Assembly: GCF_004117055.1 (NCBI RefSeq)
Contig: NZ_CP026363.1
Span: 4,549,001 to 4,613,000, forward strand
DNA: 64,000 bases
From: Brevibacillus agri
Lineage (GTDB): Bacteria > Bacillota > Bacilli > Brevibacillales > Brevibacillaceae
Reading direction: 5' to 3'
A program made the position numbers and the translations under genes. This document shows positions 7,413-16,253 of the stretch, piece after piece; positions within the stretch are counted from its first letter, which is position 1; every line of letters starts with the position of its first letter. Below the pieces are notes generated by a model. It saw only the letters and a program-made list of their open reading frames with translations. It made no database searches and was not told the DNA's origin.

Positions 7413-8825
7413 CTAGCTGATGACGGGCAAACATACCTCCACTGTCGTTCCGATTCCTGGAGTGCTCATCAGCCGTAATGTTCCTCGATGGTTTTCGATG
7501 ATTCTGCGGCTGACCATCAGGCCGAGGCCGGTTCCCGTCTCCTTCGTGGTGAAGAAAGCCTCTCCCAGCCGGGCAAGCTGCTCCGCCGGGATGCCTACCC
7601 CATTGTCCTCAAAGCGGATGACCACCTTGTCGCCCTCGCACCATAGCCGGATGACGATTTCCCCACTGCCTGATGTAGCCTCGATACCGTTTTTCAAAAA
7701 GTTGATGAACGCTTGCTTCAACTGGTTTTCATCGCAGTGAACCATAGGCAACGGCGATTCAAACGCGACCTGGATCGTCACTTTTTGCAAAATCGCCTCT
7801 GTTTCCAATAACGTTACCACATGGGTGATGAGATTGGTCAAGTCGTGCACCTCAAAGGCAGACGCGTGCGGCTTCGCCAGCACCAACAGCTCGCTGACGA
7901 TCATCTCGATCCGCGCCAGCTCCGAGCTCATGATGGAAAAGTACTCCGGCTTGCGCATGCCGTCCTTTTGCATCAGTTGGATAAAGCCTTTCAACGAAGT
8001 CAGCGGATTGCGTATCTCATGGGCAATCCCCGCCGCCAACTGTCCCACCAGCGCCAGTTTTTCCGAGTTTTGCAAAAATTCATGCACCCTTTTGCGCTCT
8101 GTCATATCGCGTATCAATATGTAATGGCGTAGCTTGTCCTGAATGACCACAGATGTGCCGCAAACCTCCACATCCGTTCGCGTGCCGTCCAGGCGAATCA
8201 GCTCCACCTCAATCGGCGAGGTCGTCTCTCCCCGCTCCAGCCGCTTTTGCAGCTCGTGAATCAAAGGCATGTCGCGCGGGTGGAAAAAGGAAGTGAACGG
8301 ATAGGGCAAAAGCTCCTCGTACCCTCGTGCTCCCATGAGCCTGATTCCGGATTGGTTGACGTACTTCAGCTCTCCTTTTTCGTAGATAAAGGCCGCCTCC
8401 AGCGAGAGATCCAGCACCTTGCACGATTGGGCCTCCCTGCTGTCGGCCACGGCTTGCGACAGCTTTTGCACCATCGCGTAATAGCCAATCGTGGCACCTT
8501 CTGCCAAAAATGCGCCATACGTAATATGGACAGGTACCGGCGGACCAGCCTTGTGAGCGAAAACCGTGCAAAATGGCATCGGCTCCCCGTTTACTGCGCA
8601 TTGCGTCTGACGGCGCACTGTCTCCTGCTCCTCCGCGATGGCAAGCTTCCAAAACGGGTAGCCCTCCCACTCTTCTGCTGCGTAGCCTGTCAGCGCTTCG
8701 CAGGCGGGATTGCCTCTGCAAACGCCTCCTGATTGATCCAGCCAAAAAGCCGCTTGCACCATTTGCTCGAAGAAGGAGCGATAGAGAAGACTGCTCCTGC
8801 ACTCATTATCCAACAGGCCTTTCAT
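7413..8825 (-). CDS. PAS-PAS sensor histidine kinase, sporulation-kinase type
   Basis: 470 residues, no transmembrane segment. Two PAS domains (about 15-125 and 130-245) are followed by a HisKA dimerisation domain with the phospho-acceptor H-box AHEIRNPLTSLKGF (about 266-279). The HATPase domain has an N-box (FINFLKNGIEA) and G-boxes (EDNGVGIP, GTGLGL). This is the KinA/KinE-type soluble kinase architecture that feeds the Spo0F-Spo0A phosphorelay in sporulating Bacilli. No response regulator gene is adjacent, consistent with an orphan phosphorelay kinase. First gene of a likely operon with DUF3870 and the diguanylate cyclase. The true partner is not visible. Confidence 0.88.
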   Translation of the reverse strand: MKGLLDNECRSSLLYRSFFEQMVQAAFWLDQSGGVCRGNPACEALTGYAAEEWEGYPFWKLAIAEEQETVRRQTQCAVNGEPMPFCTVFAHKAGPPVPVHITYGAFLAEGATIGYYAMVQKLSQAVADSREAQSCKVLDLSLEAAFIYEKGELKYVNQSGIRLMGARGYEELLPYPFTSFFHPRDMPLIHELQKRLERGETTSPIEVELIRLDGTRTDVEVCGTSVVIQDKLRHYILIRDMTERKRVHEFLQNSEKLALVGQLAAGIAHEIRNPLTSLKGFIQLMQKDGMRKPEYFSIMSSELARIEMIVSELLVLAKPHASAFEVHDLTNLITHVVTLLETEAILQKVTIQVAFESPLPMVHCDENQLKQAFINFLKNGIEATSGSGEIVIRLWCEGDKVVIRFEDNGVGIPAEQLARLGEAFFTTKETGTGLGLMVSRRIIENHRGTLRLMSTPGIGTTVEVCLPVIS

Positions 8826-8855
8826 TGTGCCCTTCCCCTCCTGGGACGAGAAAAC

Positions 8856-8881
8856 GGCTAATCCGCCTAGCGGAAATAGCC
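8856..8881. repeat. inverted repeat between murQ and the kinase gene
   Basis: GGCTAATCCGC and GCGGAAATAGCC form a hairpin of about 10 pairs with a CTA loop. There is no T run on either side. It could end the murQ operon weakly or sit in the kinase leader. Confidence 0.4.
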
Positions 8882-8998
8882 TTAACCGTTCTCAAATGCT
8901 ATTCATACCCAATTTTACCCTATTCTTTTTGCCGTTTCCATCCCCTGGGTTTGTGAAATGTATATAAATCTTCTTTTATAGGATAGAGGGGAGCATTC

Positions 8999-9913
8999 TT
9001 ACCCGTGCTCAATCGCGGCCCTGACCTTATTGCCTGCACGCGCCAGCCGCTCTGCCGCCTCCTTTGCCGCCAAGCCTGTCTTTTGCATGACGATCGCCAC
9101 TCGCACATCGCCTGCCGCTTCCCCGAGCAATCGGGCCGCTTCCTCGTACGACGCTCCCGTCACTTGCATGACAATATGCTTCGCGCGCTCCCGCAACTTC
9201 TGGTTCGTCGCCTGCACGTTCACCATCAAATTCCCGTACACTTTGCCAAGCTGCACCATGCTCGCAGTCGTCAGCATGTTCAGCACCATCTTCGTCGCGC
9301 TGCCTGCCTTGAGCCGGGTAGAGCCGGTGACGACCTCCGGACCGACTTCGATGTTGATCGCGATGTCGGCGCTTTTGCTGCTGTCCGGGTCGGGATTGCA
9401 GGAAAGCGCTATCGTTGCAGCCTGCCGCGCCCTCGCCTCTTCCAGCGCTCCCAGCACATAAGGCGTCCGCCCGCTGGCCGCGATCCCCACGACGACATCG
9501 CCCTGCCCGACTCCCGCCTCACGCACATCCTGCCGCCCCAGCTCGTGCGAGTCTTCGGCCCCTTCGATGGCTTCTGTCATCGCTTGCGCTCCGCCGGCAA
9601 TGATTCCGCGCACGACGGAAGCATCCGTGCCAAAAGTCGGCGGGCATTCAGCGGCGTCCAGCACCCCAAGCCGCCCGCTCGTACCGGCTCCGAAGTAAAA
9701 CAGCCGTCCGCCGCCCGACAGCGCCTGCACGATCTGCTCGACAGCTTCGGCGACTTGCGGCAGCACCCGCTTGATGGCGACCGCTACCTTGTGATCTTCC
9801 TCGTTCATCAGCGTGACGATTTCCAGCGCCGTCATCTGATCCAGCCGCTCGCTGGCCGGATTGCGCATTTCCGTCTGAAGCTGGTGCAGGTTTTCGTCCA
9901 TGCTGGGCTTCAC
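8999..9913 (-). CDS. murQ: N-acetylmuramic acid 6-phosphate etherase
   Basis: 304-residue SIS-domain lyase that cleaves the lactyl ether of MurNAc 6-phosphate to give GlcNAc 6-phosphate and D-lactate, a step of cell-wall recycling. Diagnostic stretches are FGAGTSGRLGVLDAAECPPT, GEAAGDVRVAIVM and GSTRLKAGSATKMVLN. The GTG start gives a 4-base overlap with the kinase gene; an ATG 12 bases inside has a better-spaced AGAGG and may be the real start. Last gene of the seven-gene operon. In B. subtilis murQ receives MurNAc 6-phosphate from a PTS; here the neighbouring kinase must supply it. Length and motifs agree fully with the family. Confidence 0.96.
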   Translation of the reverse strand: MKPSMDENLHQLQTEMRNPASERLDQMTALEIVTLMNEEDHKVAVAIKRVLPQVAEAVEQIVQALSGGGRLFYFGAGTSGRLGVLDAAECPPTFGTDASVVRGIIAGGAQAMTEAIEGAEDSHELGRQDVREAGVGQGDVVVGIAASGRTPYVLGALEEARARQAATIALSCNPDPDSSKSADIAINIEVGPEVVTGSTRLKAGSATKMVLNMLTTASMVQLGKVYGNLMVNVQATNQKLRERAKHIVMQVTGASYEEAARLLGEAAGDVRVAIVMQKTGLAAKEAAERLARAGNKVRAAIEHG

Positions 9914-10884
9914 CTCTTTTCCAAGGCTGTACCGCTTTTTCGCAACTTCTCTGCCGCTTTTTCGTCCAGGCGGTGGCCTGTGCCCGTGATCGCCGCTGCC
10001 AGAGAACCGATCACAGGCGGCACGTCCGGGATGACCGTCGAAAACGAAGCTTTATCCATCACTCGCTGTCTGACCAGCGTGTCGGTGGCAAACAGCCCTC
10101 CCGCGAGCACGACAGGCAGTGCTTCCTGCGTCTTTTCCAGGCATGCCTGCGCCAACTCGAGCAGATCGTCCGCCGCTTCTGCAATCAGTCTGCACGCGAG
10201 GCTGTCTTGCTGCCGTGCCGCCTGCTCCACCAGCTCACTCGCCCCGGCCAGGCGCATGCGCGGATTGCTGGCCCCGTAGATCACGCCGATCAGCTCTTCC
10301 GGGCTTGCCACCTGGTAATGGGCAAGAAACAGCCCGGTCAAGGCAGTCGGCTCGCCGCGACCGTCATATGCGCGCAAAACCGCCATGGCCGCCTTTTTTC
10401 CGAGATCGTAGCCGCTGCCTTCATCGCCAAGCAAATAGCCCCAACCGCCTACGCGGTGCCTCGCCCCTCCGCTTGTCAGCGCACACGCAATCGAGCCTGT
10501 ACCGGAGATGAGCACAATCCCCGGCTGCCCCCACGTCCCGGAGTAGAGCGCAGGAACCGCATCGTTGTCCACGCGCAGCCGCTCCTGCCACACCTCTGCA
10601 AACGAAGCGTGCAGCTTTTCCCGAATCGCCGGGCGATCAGCGCCGCCCAGACCGATGAACAGCCCCGCCACCTCTTCCGCTCTCGCTCCCGCCTGCTCGC
10701 ACGCAGTCGCAACGAGCTGTTGCAGCGTCGCCTCCACCTGTGTCCACGGCCGCGACAGCGGATTGGATGACTCCCCTGCCACGATCGCCCACACTTGCCC
10801 TTGCTCGTCGCAGATGGCGGCTTTTGTCTTCGTCCCCCCTCCATCTATCCCGATAAACCATTTTTTCCCGTCATTTAACTGCAC
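9910..10884 (-). CDS. murK: BadF/BadG-type amino-sugar kinase (GlcNAc/MurNAc kinase)
   Basis: 324-residue ASKHA-fold kinase. The phosphate-1 loop is GIDGGGTKTKAAI, followed by LISGTGSIACAL and GGWGYLLGDEGSGYDLG, all typical of N-acetylglucosamine/N-acetylmuramic acid kinases of the BcrAD/BadFG family. It should phosphorylate at O6 the amino sugar brought in unphosphorylated by the adjacent ABC transporter, making the MurQ substrate. The GTG start at 10884 lies inside the end of the permease gene, with GGAGGGG ten bases upstream; the 3' end overlaps murQ by four bases. The name murK is an inference from context; GlcNAc alone could be the substrate. Confidence 0.88.
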   Translation of the reverse strand: MQLNDGKKWFIGIDGGGTKTKAAICDEQGQVWAIVAGESSNPLSRPWTQVEATLQQLVATACEQAGARAEEVAGLFIGLGGADRPAIREKLHASFAEVWQERLRVDNDAVPALYSGTWGQPGIVLISGTGSIACALTSGGARHRVGGWGYLLGDEGSGYDLGKKAAMAVLRAYDGRGEPTALTGLFLAHYQVASPEELIGVIYGASNPRMRLAGASELVEQAARQQDSLACRLIAEAADDLLELAQACLEKTQEALPVVLAGGLFATDTLVRQRVMDKASFSTVIPDVPPVIGSLAAAITGTGHRLDEKAAEKLRKSGTALEKR

Positions 10885-11695
10885 CTGCGGTCAACCCCTC
10901 CATGAACTGTCTGGACGCCAGCAAAAACACGACGATCATTGGCAGCGCAGACAACGTCAGCCCGGCAAAAAGCAGGCTCCAATCTGTTTCGTACTCCCCG
11001 AACAACACCATCATCCCCACCGGAATCGTCTTCAGCGCGTCTTCCTGAATGAAGATCAGCGGGAAAAAGAAGTCGTTCCAGGCGTGAATGAAGTTGATGA
11101 TGACAACCGTCGCGAGCGCGGGCCGGATCAGCGGCAAGAGCACGCGCCAAAACACCTGAAAGTGGCTGCAGCCATCAATCCGCGCCGCCTCCTCCAGCTC
11201 TACAGGAAGCGTGCGGAAAAACCCCGTCAAAATAAACACCGAGATCGGAATCCCGCTCGCCGTGTAGATCAGGATCAGCGACCAGAGCGAATTGAGCAGC
11301 CCGAAATTTTTCATCAGCAAAAACAAAGGCACAATCCCCAGCTTGATCGGAATCATCAGCCCGATGATGAAAAAGAAGTACAGCGCCCCTGTCCAGCGAT
11401 ACGAAAAGCGCGACAAGTAAAAGGCAGCCATCGCGGAAAAGACCGTAATCATCAACACCGACATCCCGCTGACCAATACGCTGTTCAGCAAAAAGTCGGC
11501 AAACGGCACCGCTTCCCACAGCTTCCGGTACGTCGCAAAGCCAAACGACTGCGGCAGCGACAACGGACTGGCGAAAATCTCCCTGTTCGTTTTAAACGAG
11601 GAAAGAATCATTAACACGATTGGATAGAGCGACACCAATGCAAACATATACGCGGCCACATACGAAACCGCCCTGCCCGCTACGCTCGTTTTCAC
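10871..11695 (-). CDS. sugar ABC transporter permease (MalG type)
   Basis: About 274 residues with six predicted membrane spans and the EAA motif for ATPase contact (EEAARIDGCSHFQVFWRVLLP). The GTG at 11695 is preferred because AAGGGGGG stands six bases upstream. An in-frame ATG at 11752 would add 19 charged residues and lacks a good ribosome site. Partner of the MalF-type permease and lipoprotein encoded just upstream. The operon has no dedicated ATPase, so a shared MsmK/UgpC-type ATPase encoded elsewhere must energise it, as is common for carbohydrate importers of this class. Probable cargo is MurNAc or a GlcNAc-MurNAc fragment (inference from murK and murQ). Confidence 0.88.
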   Translation of the reverse strand: MKTSVAGRAVSYVAAYMFALVSLYPIVLMILSSFKTNREIFASPLSLPQSFGFATYRKLWEAVPFADFLLNSVLVSGMSVLMITVFSAMAAFYLSRFSYRWTGALYFFFIIGLMIPIKLGIVPLFLLMKNFGLLNSLWSLILIYTASGIPISVFILTGFFRTLPVELEEAARIDGCSHFQVFWRVLLPLIRPALATVVIINFIHAWNDFFFPLIFIQEDALKTIPVGMMVLFGEYETDWSLLFAGLTLSALPMIVVFLLASRQFMEGLTAGAVK

Positions 11696-11755
11696 CTGCA
11701 TCCCCCCTTCCCGTTCCGGTTCAGCCCCAGCCTGCTCGCGGGTCCGCTTCATCGC

Positions 11756-12745
11756 TCAATGCTGGACTTCGCGCTTGCGCATCAAGTACAGCGAGACAGC
11801 CGACACGGATGCGACGATGAAAAACAGCACGACAGCCAATGCGGAGCCGAGCCCGACAGCCAAGTCTCCCGCGCCGCCCGCACTGGAAAACGCCATGCGA
11901 TAAAAGTAGACCGCGAGCGTATCCGTCGAGCGAAACGGCTCGCCCATCGAGCCTTGCATCGCGTACACCAGCTCAAACGCTTCGAACGCCTGGATAAAGG
12001 TGAAGATCGTCATGATCGTAATCGCCGGCATGCACAGCGGCAGGATGATTTTCCACAACAACCGCAAGCCCCGCGCCCCGTCCAGCCTGGCTGCCTCGAT
12101 CAGCTCTTCCGGAATCGCCTGCAATCCGGCCAAAAAGATCAGCATGGCAAAGCCGATGCCAAACCAGCAGTTAATCAAAATAATCGCAATCAGCGCCGTA
12201 TCCGGATCGCCCAGCCACGGTCTGGCCCACTCCTGCAGTCCTACCTCGGCCAACAGCGTGTTCAGCGCTCCGTAATTCGGATTGAGGATTAATTTCCATA
12301 AAAAACCAATCACAATCACAGACAGCAGCCGCGGCATGAAGTAAGCGATTTTCAAAAAGGCCGAGCCGCGAATTTTGCGGTAGATGAGAAAAGCGAGGCC
12401 GAACGCAATCCCGTTTTGCACGATCATTTCGATGACAAAGTAGGAGACGTTGTGCCCGAAGGCGTTCCAGAACATCTCGTTGAACGGCTCCACCGTAAAC
12501 AGCGTGACAAAATTTTTCAGCCCGACAAACACTCCCCGCTTGATGCCCTGCCAGTCGTACAAGCTGTACAAAAAAGCGCTAAGAATCGGGTACAGGACAA
12601 ACAGCGTGTACACAATCAAGGCGGGCAAGGGAAACAGGTGGATCAGCCAGCGCGCCCGCCCCTTCGGTCGAATCGTATGCCTGTTCCTCGTGCCGATGAT
12701 CTCCACCCCCTTTTGGCTTTCGCGGACGGGAGGGCTACGGTTCAT
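11756..12745 (-). CDS. sugar ABC transporter permease (MalF type)
   Basis: 329 residues. A positively charged N-terminus of about 30 residues precedes six predicted membrane spans, and the EAA loop reads EAARLDGARGLRLLWKIILP. It would form the membrane channel with the MalG-type permease downstream. The spacing to that gene depends on which start it uses; the genes are adjacent in one operon. The ATG at 12745 has GGGAG very close, so the exact start is uncertain. Family assignment is secure; substrate is inferred from the operon. Confidence 0.9.
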   Translation of the reverse strand: MNRSPPVRESQKGVEIIGTRNRHTIRPKGRARWLIHLFPLPALIVYTLFVLYPILSAFLYSLYDWQGIKRGVFVGLKNFVTLFTVEPFNEMFWNAFGHNVSYFVIEMIVQNGIAFGLAFLIYRKIRGSAFLKIAYFMPRLLSVIVIGFLWKLILNPNYGALNTLLAEVGLQEWARPWLGDPDTALIAIILINCWFGIGFAMLIFLAGLQAIPEELIEAARLDGARGLRLLWKIILPLCMPAITIMTIFTFIQAFEAFELVYAMQGSMGEPFRSTDTLAVYFYRMAFSSAGGAGDLAVGLGSALAVVLFFIVASVSAVSLYLMRKREVQH

Positions 12746-12771
12746 CCGCTCCCGCCAACGATCATCACTGC

Positions 12772-14070
12772 CTACTTTTTAAACGGAGGGAACCAGGTGG
12801 CGGCGGACTTCTGTACTTCCCCCGCGACCTGTTCGGGCGTGAGCTTGCCCAAGTACATGCCTTGCAGGGCGTTTTCCAGCGTTTGCTTCGTTGTCGGCTG
12901 TCCTTCGGCGAAGTGCACGACCATCAGGTAAGGCGTCGAGCTTGTTTGCGACAGCTCCGCCATTTTGTTTACGAGCGGATCGTCTGTCGACACTCCCGGC
13001 ACTGCGCTGATACGCTTGAACTGGTTGGCGAACAGCTCGCCGAACTTTTTGGTCGCCATAAACTCCATGAATTTCAACGCTTCCTGCTTATGTTTCGACT
13101 TGGCGTTGACGGCATACGAACCATCCACCCATGTCGTCAGGACAGACTGCCCGTTGTTGGTCGGCATCGGGAAAAAATCTAGCTGCAAATCGGGGTTCAG
13201 CTTTTTCAGCCCTTCCAGCTCAAAGCTGCCGTTGATGAACATCGCCGCCTTTTCCGTCGCGAACAAGGTGCGCATGTCGTTCAATTCGAGCCCCACATAA
13301 TTTTCCGGGAAATAAGGAATCAGTTCCTGCATGCGTGTAACCGATTGGAGAAACTCGGAACTTTGCAGATTGCTTTCGCCTTTGAGCAGCTTGTCGAGAT
13401 AGTCGCCGCCGCTGTAGCTCGCCGGAGCGATCACGCCGTGGCTCAACGAAAGCAGCCAGCCTTCCTTCGCGCCAAACGAAATCGGCGTGATGCCTTTTTC
13501 CTTCAACGCCTTGGCTGTCGCTATCAATTCGTCCCAGCTCTTTGGCTCTGTCAGGCCGTTTTGCTCGAAAATTTTCTTGTTGTAGTAAAACTGCGTGGAA
13601 TTTAAGGAGAGCGGAACGCCGTAGACTTTGCCGTCTTTGCCTGTCGCCGCTGCGAGGACGTCTTTGGGGAAGGAGGAGATGCCTGGCACATTGTCCAGCG
13701 ACTCCAGATAGCCTGCTTCCGCCAGGGAAATACCCGGGGCATACGGACGCAGTTGCAGGATGTCCGGTCCGCTGTCGCTTTGCAGCGCGGTGTTGAGGAT
13801 GGTATTGTACTCGGTTGCCTTGAACGGCTTGAACTCGATCTTGATGTTCGGGTTCTCGGCCTCAAACGCTTGGATAATCGCCTTGTAGCCCTCTGTGTCC
13901 TCGACCCGCCAACTGTGCATGGACAGCGTCACCTGCTGTCCGCCACCCTCATTGCCACCAGGCTGGGTGCCCGGCGCGGTTTGCTCCCCTCCACCTGAAC
14001 TGCAGCCGACCAGTGCCATGGCTGTTACCAAAAAGACAGACGCCGCCCTTCGAAAACGGAAATGCTTCAT
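12772..14070 (-). CDS. sugar-binding lipoprotein of ABC importer
   Basis: 432-residue extracellular solute-binding protein of the MalE/UgpB class. The N-terminus has basic residues, a hydrophobic stretch and the lipobox LVGC near residue 24, so the mature protein is a lipoprotein on the outer face of the membrane. A Ser/Gly/Gln-rich linker follows. The body has the usual EGYKAIIQAFEAENPNIKIEF start and ends in KSAATWFPPFKK. The ATG at 14070 has GGGGGAGG seven bases upstream; an ATG 39 bases earlier is not supported. It captures the sugar for the two permeases downstream. Confidence 0.92.
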   Translation of the reverse strand: MKHFRFRRAASVFLVTAMALVGCSSGGGEQTAPGTQPGGNEGGGQQVTLSMHSWRVEDTEGYKAIIQAFEAENPNIKIEFKPFKATEYNTILNTALQSDSGPDILQLRPYAPGISLAEAGYLESLDNVPGISSFPKDVLAAATGKDGKVYGVPLSLNSTQFYYNKKIFEQNGLTEPKSWDELIATAKALKEKGITPISFGAKEGWLLSLSHGVIAPASYSGGDYLDKLLKGESNLQSSEFLQSVTRMQELIPYFPENYVGLELNDMRTLFATEKAAMFINGSFELEGLKKLNPDLQLDFFPMPTNNGQSVLTTWVDGSYAVNAKSKHKQEALKFMEFMATKKFGELFANQFKRISAVPGVSTDDPLVNKMAELSQTSSTPYLMVVHFAEGQPTTKQTLENALQGMYLGKLTPEQVAGEVQKSAATWFPPFKK

Positions 14071-14127
14071 CCAGAACCCTCCCCCTTTTTCTTCGAAGCG
14101 ATCATACACGTGCTCTCGCTTTATCAG

Positions 14128-15165
14128 TCAGACCGTTTGCAGCGCGGTCGTGACAGCGTTGTGCAGGATGGGCCGCAATTGCCGAAGCTGATGATTGCGC
14201 CCGAGGTGAACGGCATTGGTGAGAAAAATGACGGCAAGCTCCCGGACCGGGTCGATCCAGATGCTGGTCCCGGTGAACCCCGTATGTCCGTAGCTCGCGG
14301 GATGAAAATGATCGCCGCAACTGAGCGTAGTTCCTGCCTGGTTCAGCTCCCAGCCGAAACCGCGGCTTTCGCCCGCTTGCCCGGCGTGGTTGCGCACCGC
14401 CAGCTCGCGCCAATGCTCCGCAAGCAAGGGCGGTTCGTTGTACAGCCAGCTTTGCGCGTACAGGCACAAGTCGTCCGCAGTCGCAAACAGCCCGGCGTGC
14501 CCCGCGACTCCGCCCATGGCAAACGCTTTTTCGTCATGGACTTCCCCACAGATGTACGCGCTTGTGAGCGAGCAATATTCTGTTTTTGCAATATTCAGAA
14601 AACATTTCCCGTCAGGACAGTAGCAAGTGTGCGCCATCCCCAATGGGGCAAAAACCCGCTGTGCGACAAACGCATCCAGCGGCTGTCCTGCCACTCGCTC
14701 GATGAGCAGGCCGAGCCAGATCATGCCCAGATCGCTGTAGACGACTCGCTCGCCCGGCTTTTGCAGCAACTGCTGCCGATACAACAGCTCAGGCAGCACG
14801 ATCTCGCTATCCCGCCTGCGCGTCTCTAAATCTGCCGGCAGTCCGGACGTGTGCGCGAGCAACTGCCCGATCGTGATCGCGGCTTTATCGGGCGGACAAT
14901 CCGGAAAAAATGCGCCGATCCGGTCATCGGGGGCGAGCAGCCCCTCCTGCATCAAGAGCAGGAGCGCGGGCAATGTCGCTGTCACCTTTGTCAGCGAGGC
15001 CAAGTCAAACAAAGTGTCTTTCGTGATCGGCTGGCCGTCGGCGATACTCGTAGCTCCCGCATCGAGCGAGTAGCAGACACGCCCCTCGCGGACGACGCGC
15101 AGGGCAGCTCCCGGCAGCAGTCGCTCGCCGATCCAGCCTTGCAACAGTTTTTCGAGCGCCTCCAT
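14128..15165 (-). CDS. serine hydrolase of the beta-lactamase class C / AmiE (YbbE) type
   Basis: 345 residues with the three penicillin-recognising motifs: SLTK (nucleophile Ser, general-base Lys), YSDLG in the YxN position, and HTG (GHTGFTG) near the C-terminus. No signal peptide is evident, so a cytoplasmic role is possible. In the B. subtilis MurNAc cluster the related ybbE/amiE product is an N-acetylmuramoyl-L-alanine amidase that strips peptide from MurNAc. The operon position between murR and the transporter makes the same role likely here. The middle part is rich in Cys (HTCYCPDGKCF), which is unusual for a secreted enzyme and fits an intracellular one. Function is inferred, not shown. 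Confidence 0.82.
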   Translation of the reverse strand: MEALEKLLQGWIGERLLPGAALRVVREGRVCYSLDAGATSIADGQPITKDTLFDLASLTKVTATLPALLLLMQEGLLAPDDRIGAFFPDCPPDKAAITIGQLLAHTSGLPADLETRRRDSEIVLPELLYRQQLLQKPGERVVYSDLGMIWLGLLIERVAGQPLDAFVAQRVFAPLGMAHTCYCPDGKCFLNIAKTEYCSLTSAYICGEVHDEKAFAMGGVAGHAGLFATADDLCLYAQSWLYNEPPLLAEHWRELAVRNHAGQAGESRGFGWELNQAGTTLSCGDHFHPASYGHTGFTGTSIWIDPVRELAVIFLTNAVHLGRNHQLRQLRPILHNAVTTALQTV

Positions 15166-15186
15166 ATTTCCCCCTCCGCCTTTTCG

Positions 15187-16053
15187 TCAATTGGATGAGC
15201 GTTTTGTCCGGCTGACAGCCAGCCGCGTTTTTTCCAGCAACGGAATCACATCATCCTGCTTTCTGCTGACCATCGTGATGAACAAAATATCAATCACATT
15301 GAGCTGCGCAATCCGGGAAGCCATCGCCCCGCTGCGGATGCTTTTTTCCACGGAGCTGGTAAACAGCCGGATATGAGCCAAATCCGCGACAGGCGAAGGC
15401 CCGAATTTGGTCAGCGAAATGACCGTGGCGCCCTGCTGTCTCGCCTCTGTCAGCGACTGGATGATATCCTCGGTTTGCCCCGAATAGGAAATGCCGATGA
15501 CGACGTCTTTTTCCGACAGGTTGACAGCCGAGGTCAGTTGCGCGTGAAAATCGGAGTAAGCCTCGCACCACAGGTTGATGCGGGAAAACTTTTGCCTGAT
15601 GTCGTCGGCAATGACCGCGGAGGCTCCTACTCCGTACACATCTATTTTTCTCGCTGTGGACAGCGCATCGACGGCTCTGTTCACTTCTTCGCTGGACAGG
15701 ACCGAGAGTGTGTCCTGAATCGACTGAATGTTGTTCCAGCTCACCGCCTGCATGATCGACTCGGTCGTGCCCTCCATCATGATTTCCTGATAGCTCGTGG
15801 GCGCCGTCTGTTTGTTCAAGTCGCCCGCAATCCGCAGCTTCAGCTCCTGATAGCCCTTCATATTCAGCGAACGAGCCAGGCGAATAATCGTCGCCTCCGA
15901 TACTCCGCTCAGCTCGGACAGCTTTTGCACCGACAGCTTCACCACATCTTCCGGGTGAGCCAGTATATACTCGGCCACCTTGCGTTCGGATGGCTTCAAT
16001 TCGTCCAAAATCGCCTGCAGGCTGACAAGTCCTCCGTTTAACATATACGCCAC
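15187..16053 (-). CDS. murR: RpiR-family regulator of the MurNAc operon
   Basis: 288 residues. An N-terminal RpiR helix-turn-helix (about 10-85, with LSELSGVSEATIIRLARSL as recognition region) precedes a sugar-isomerase (SIS) domain at about 125-265, with VYGVGASA and ISYSGQTEDI binding a sugar phosphate. This is MurR architecture: repressor of MurNAc catabolism, relieved by MurNAc 6-phosphate. It is the first gene of the operon and would regulate itself through the operator at its promoter. GTG start at 16053 with GGAAG upstream; an ATG three codons inside is possible. Gene name is from family and context. Confidence 0.88.
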   Translation of the reverse strand: MAYMLNGGLVSLQAILDELKPSERKVAEYILAHPEDVVKLSVQKLSELSGVSEATIIRLARSLNMKGYQELKLRIAGDLNKQTAPTSYQEIMMEGTTESIMQAVSWNNIQSIQDTLSVLSSEEVNRAVDALSTARKIDVYGVGASAVIADDIRQKFSRINLWCEAYSDFHAQLTSAVNLSEKDVVIGISYSGQTEDIIQSLTEARQQGATVISLTKFGPSPVADLAHIRLFTSSVEKSIRSGAMASRIAQLNVIDILFITMVSRKQDDVIPLLEKTRLAVSRTKRSSN

Positions 16054-16080
16054 CGCTCTCTTCCTTCGTATCTTATCACC

Positions 16081-16109
16081 ATTTTATGTAGTATTATTTC
16101 TTGAGTCAA
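16081..16109 (-). promoter_or_regulatory. sigma-A promoter of the murR operon
   Basis: On the minus strand TTGACT (16109-16104), 17-base spacer, TAAAAT (16086-16081). Confidence 0.7.
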
Positions 16110-16128
16110 TTGTTATCTAATAAACAAT
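16109..16128. promoter_or_regulatory. candidate MurR operator
   Basis: Inverted repeat ATTGTT (16109-16114) and AACAAT (16123-16128) with an 8-base centre. It abuts the upstream edge of the -35 element. Assignment to MurR is inferred from position. Confidence 0.45.
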
Positions 16129-16253
16129 ATTACAGAATCCGGCGAATCAGCACTGCTTTGCTTCTCTTTTTCGAGACAAATTTCCCTCTTGACTCTGCCG
16201 CCGCGTGAAGCTTTACGCTTGCAACCGAACAGAAATCCAAGGAGGATGGTTGC

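Noticed and set aside
8826-8998. SigH-type promoter for the PAS kinase
   Set aside because: A GAAT-like -10 is present but the -35 AGGAWWW match is poor and spacing is off.
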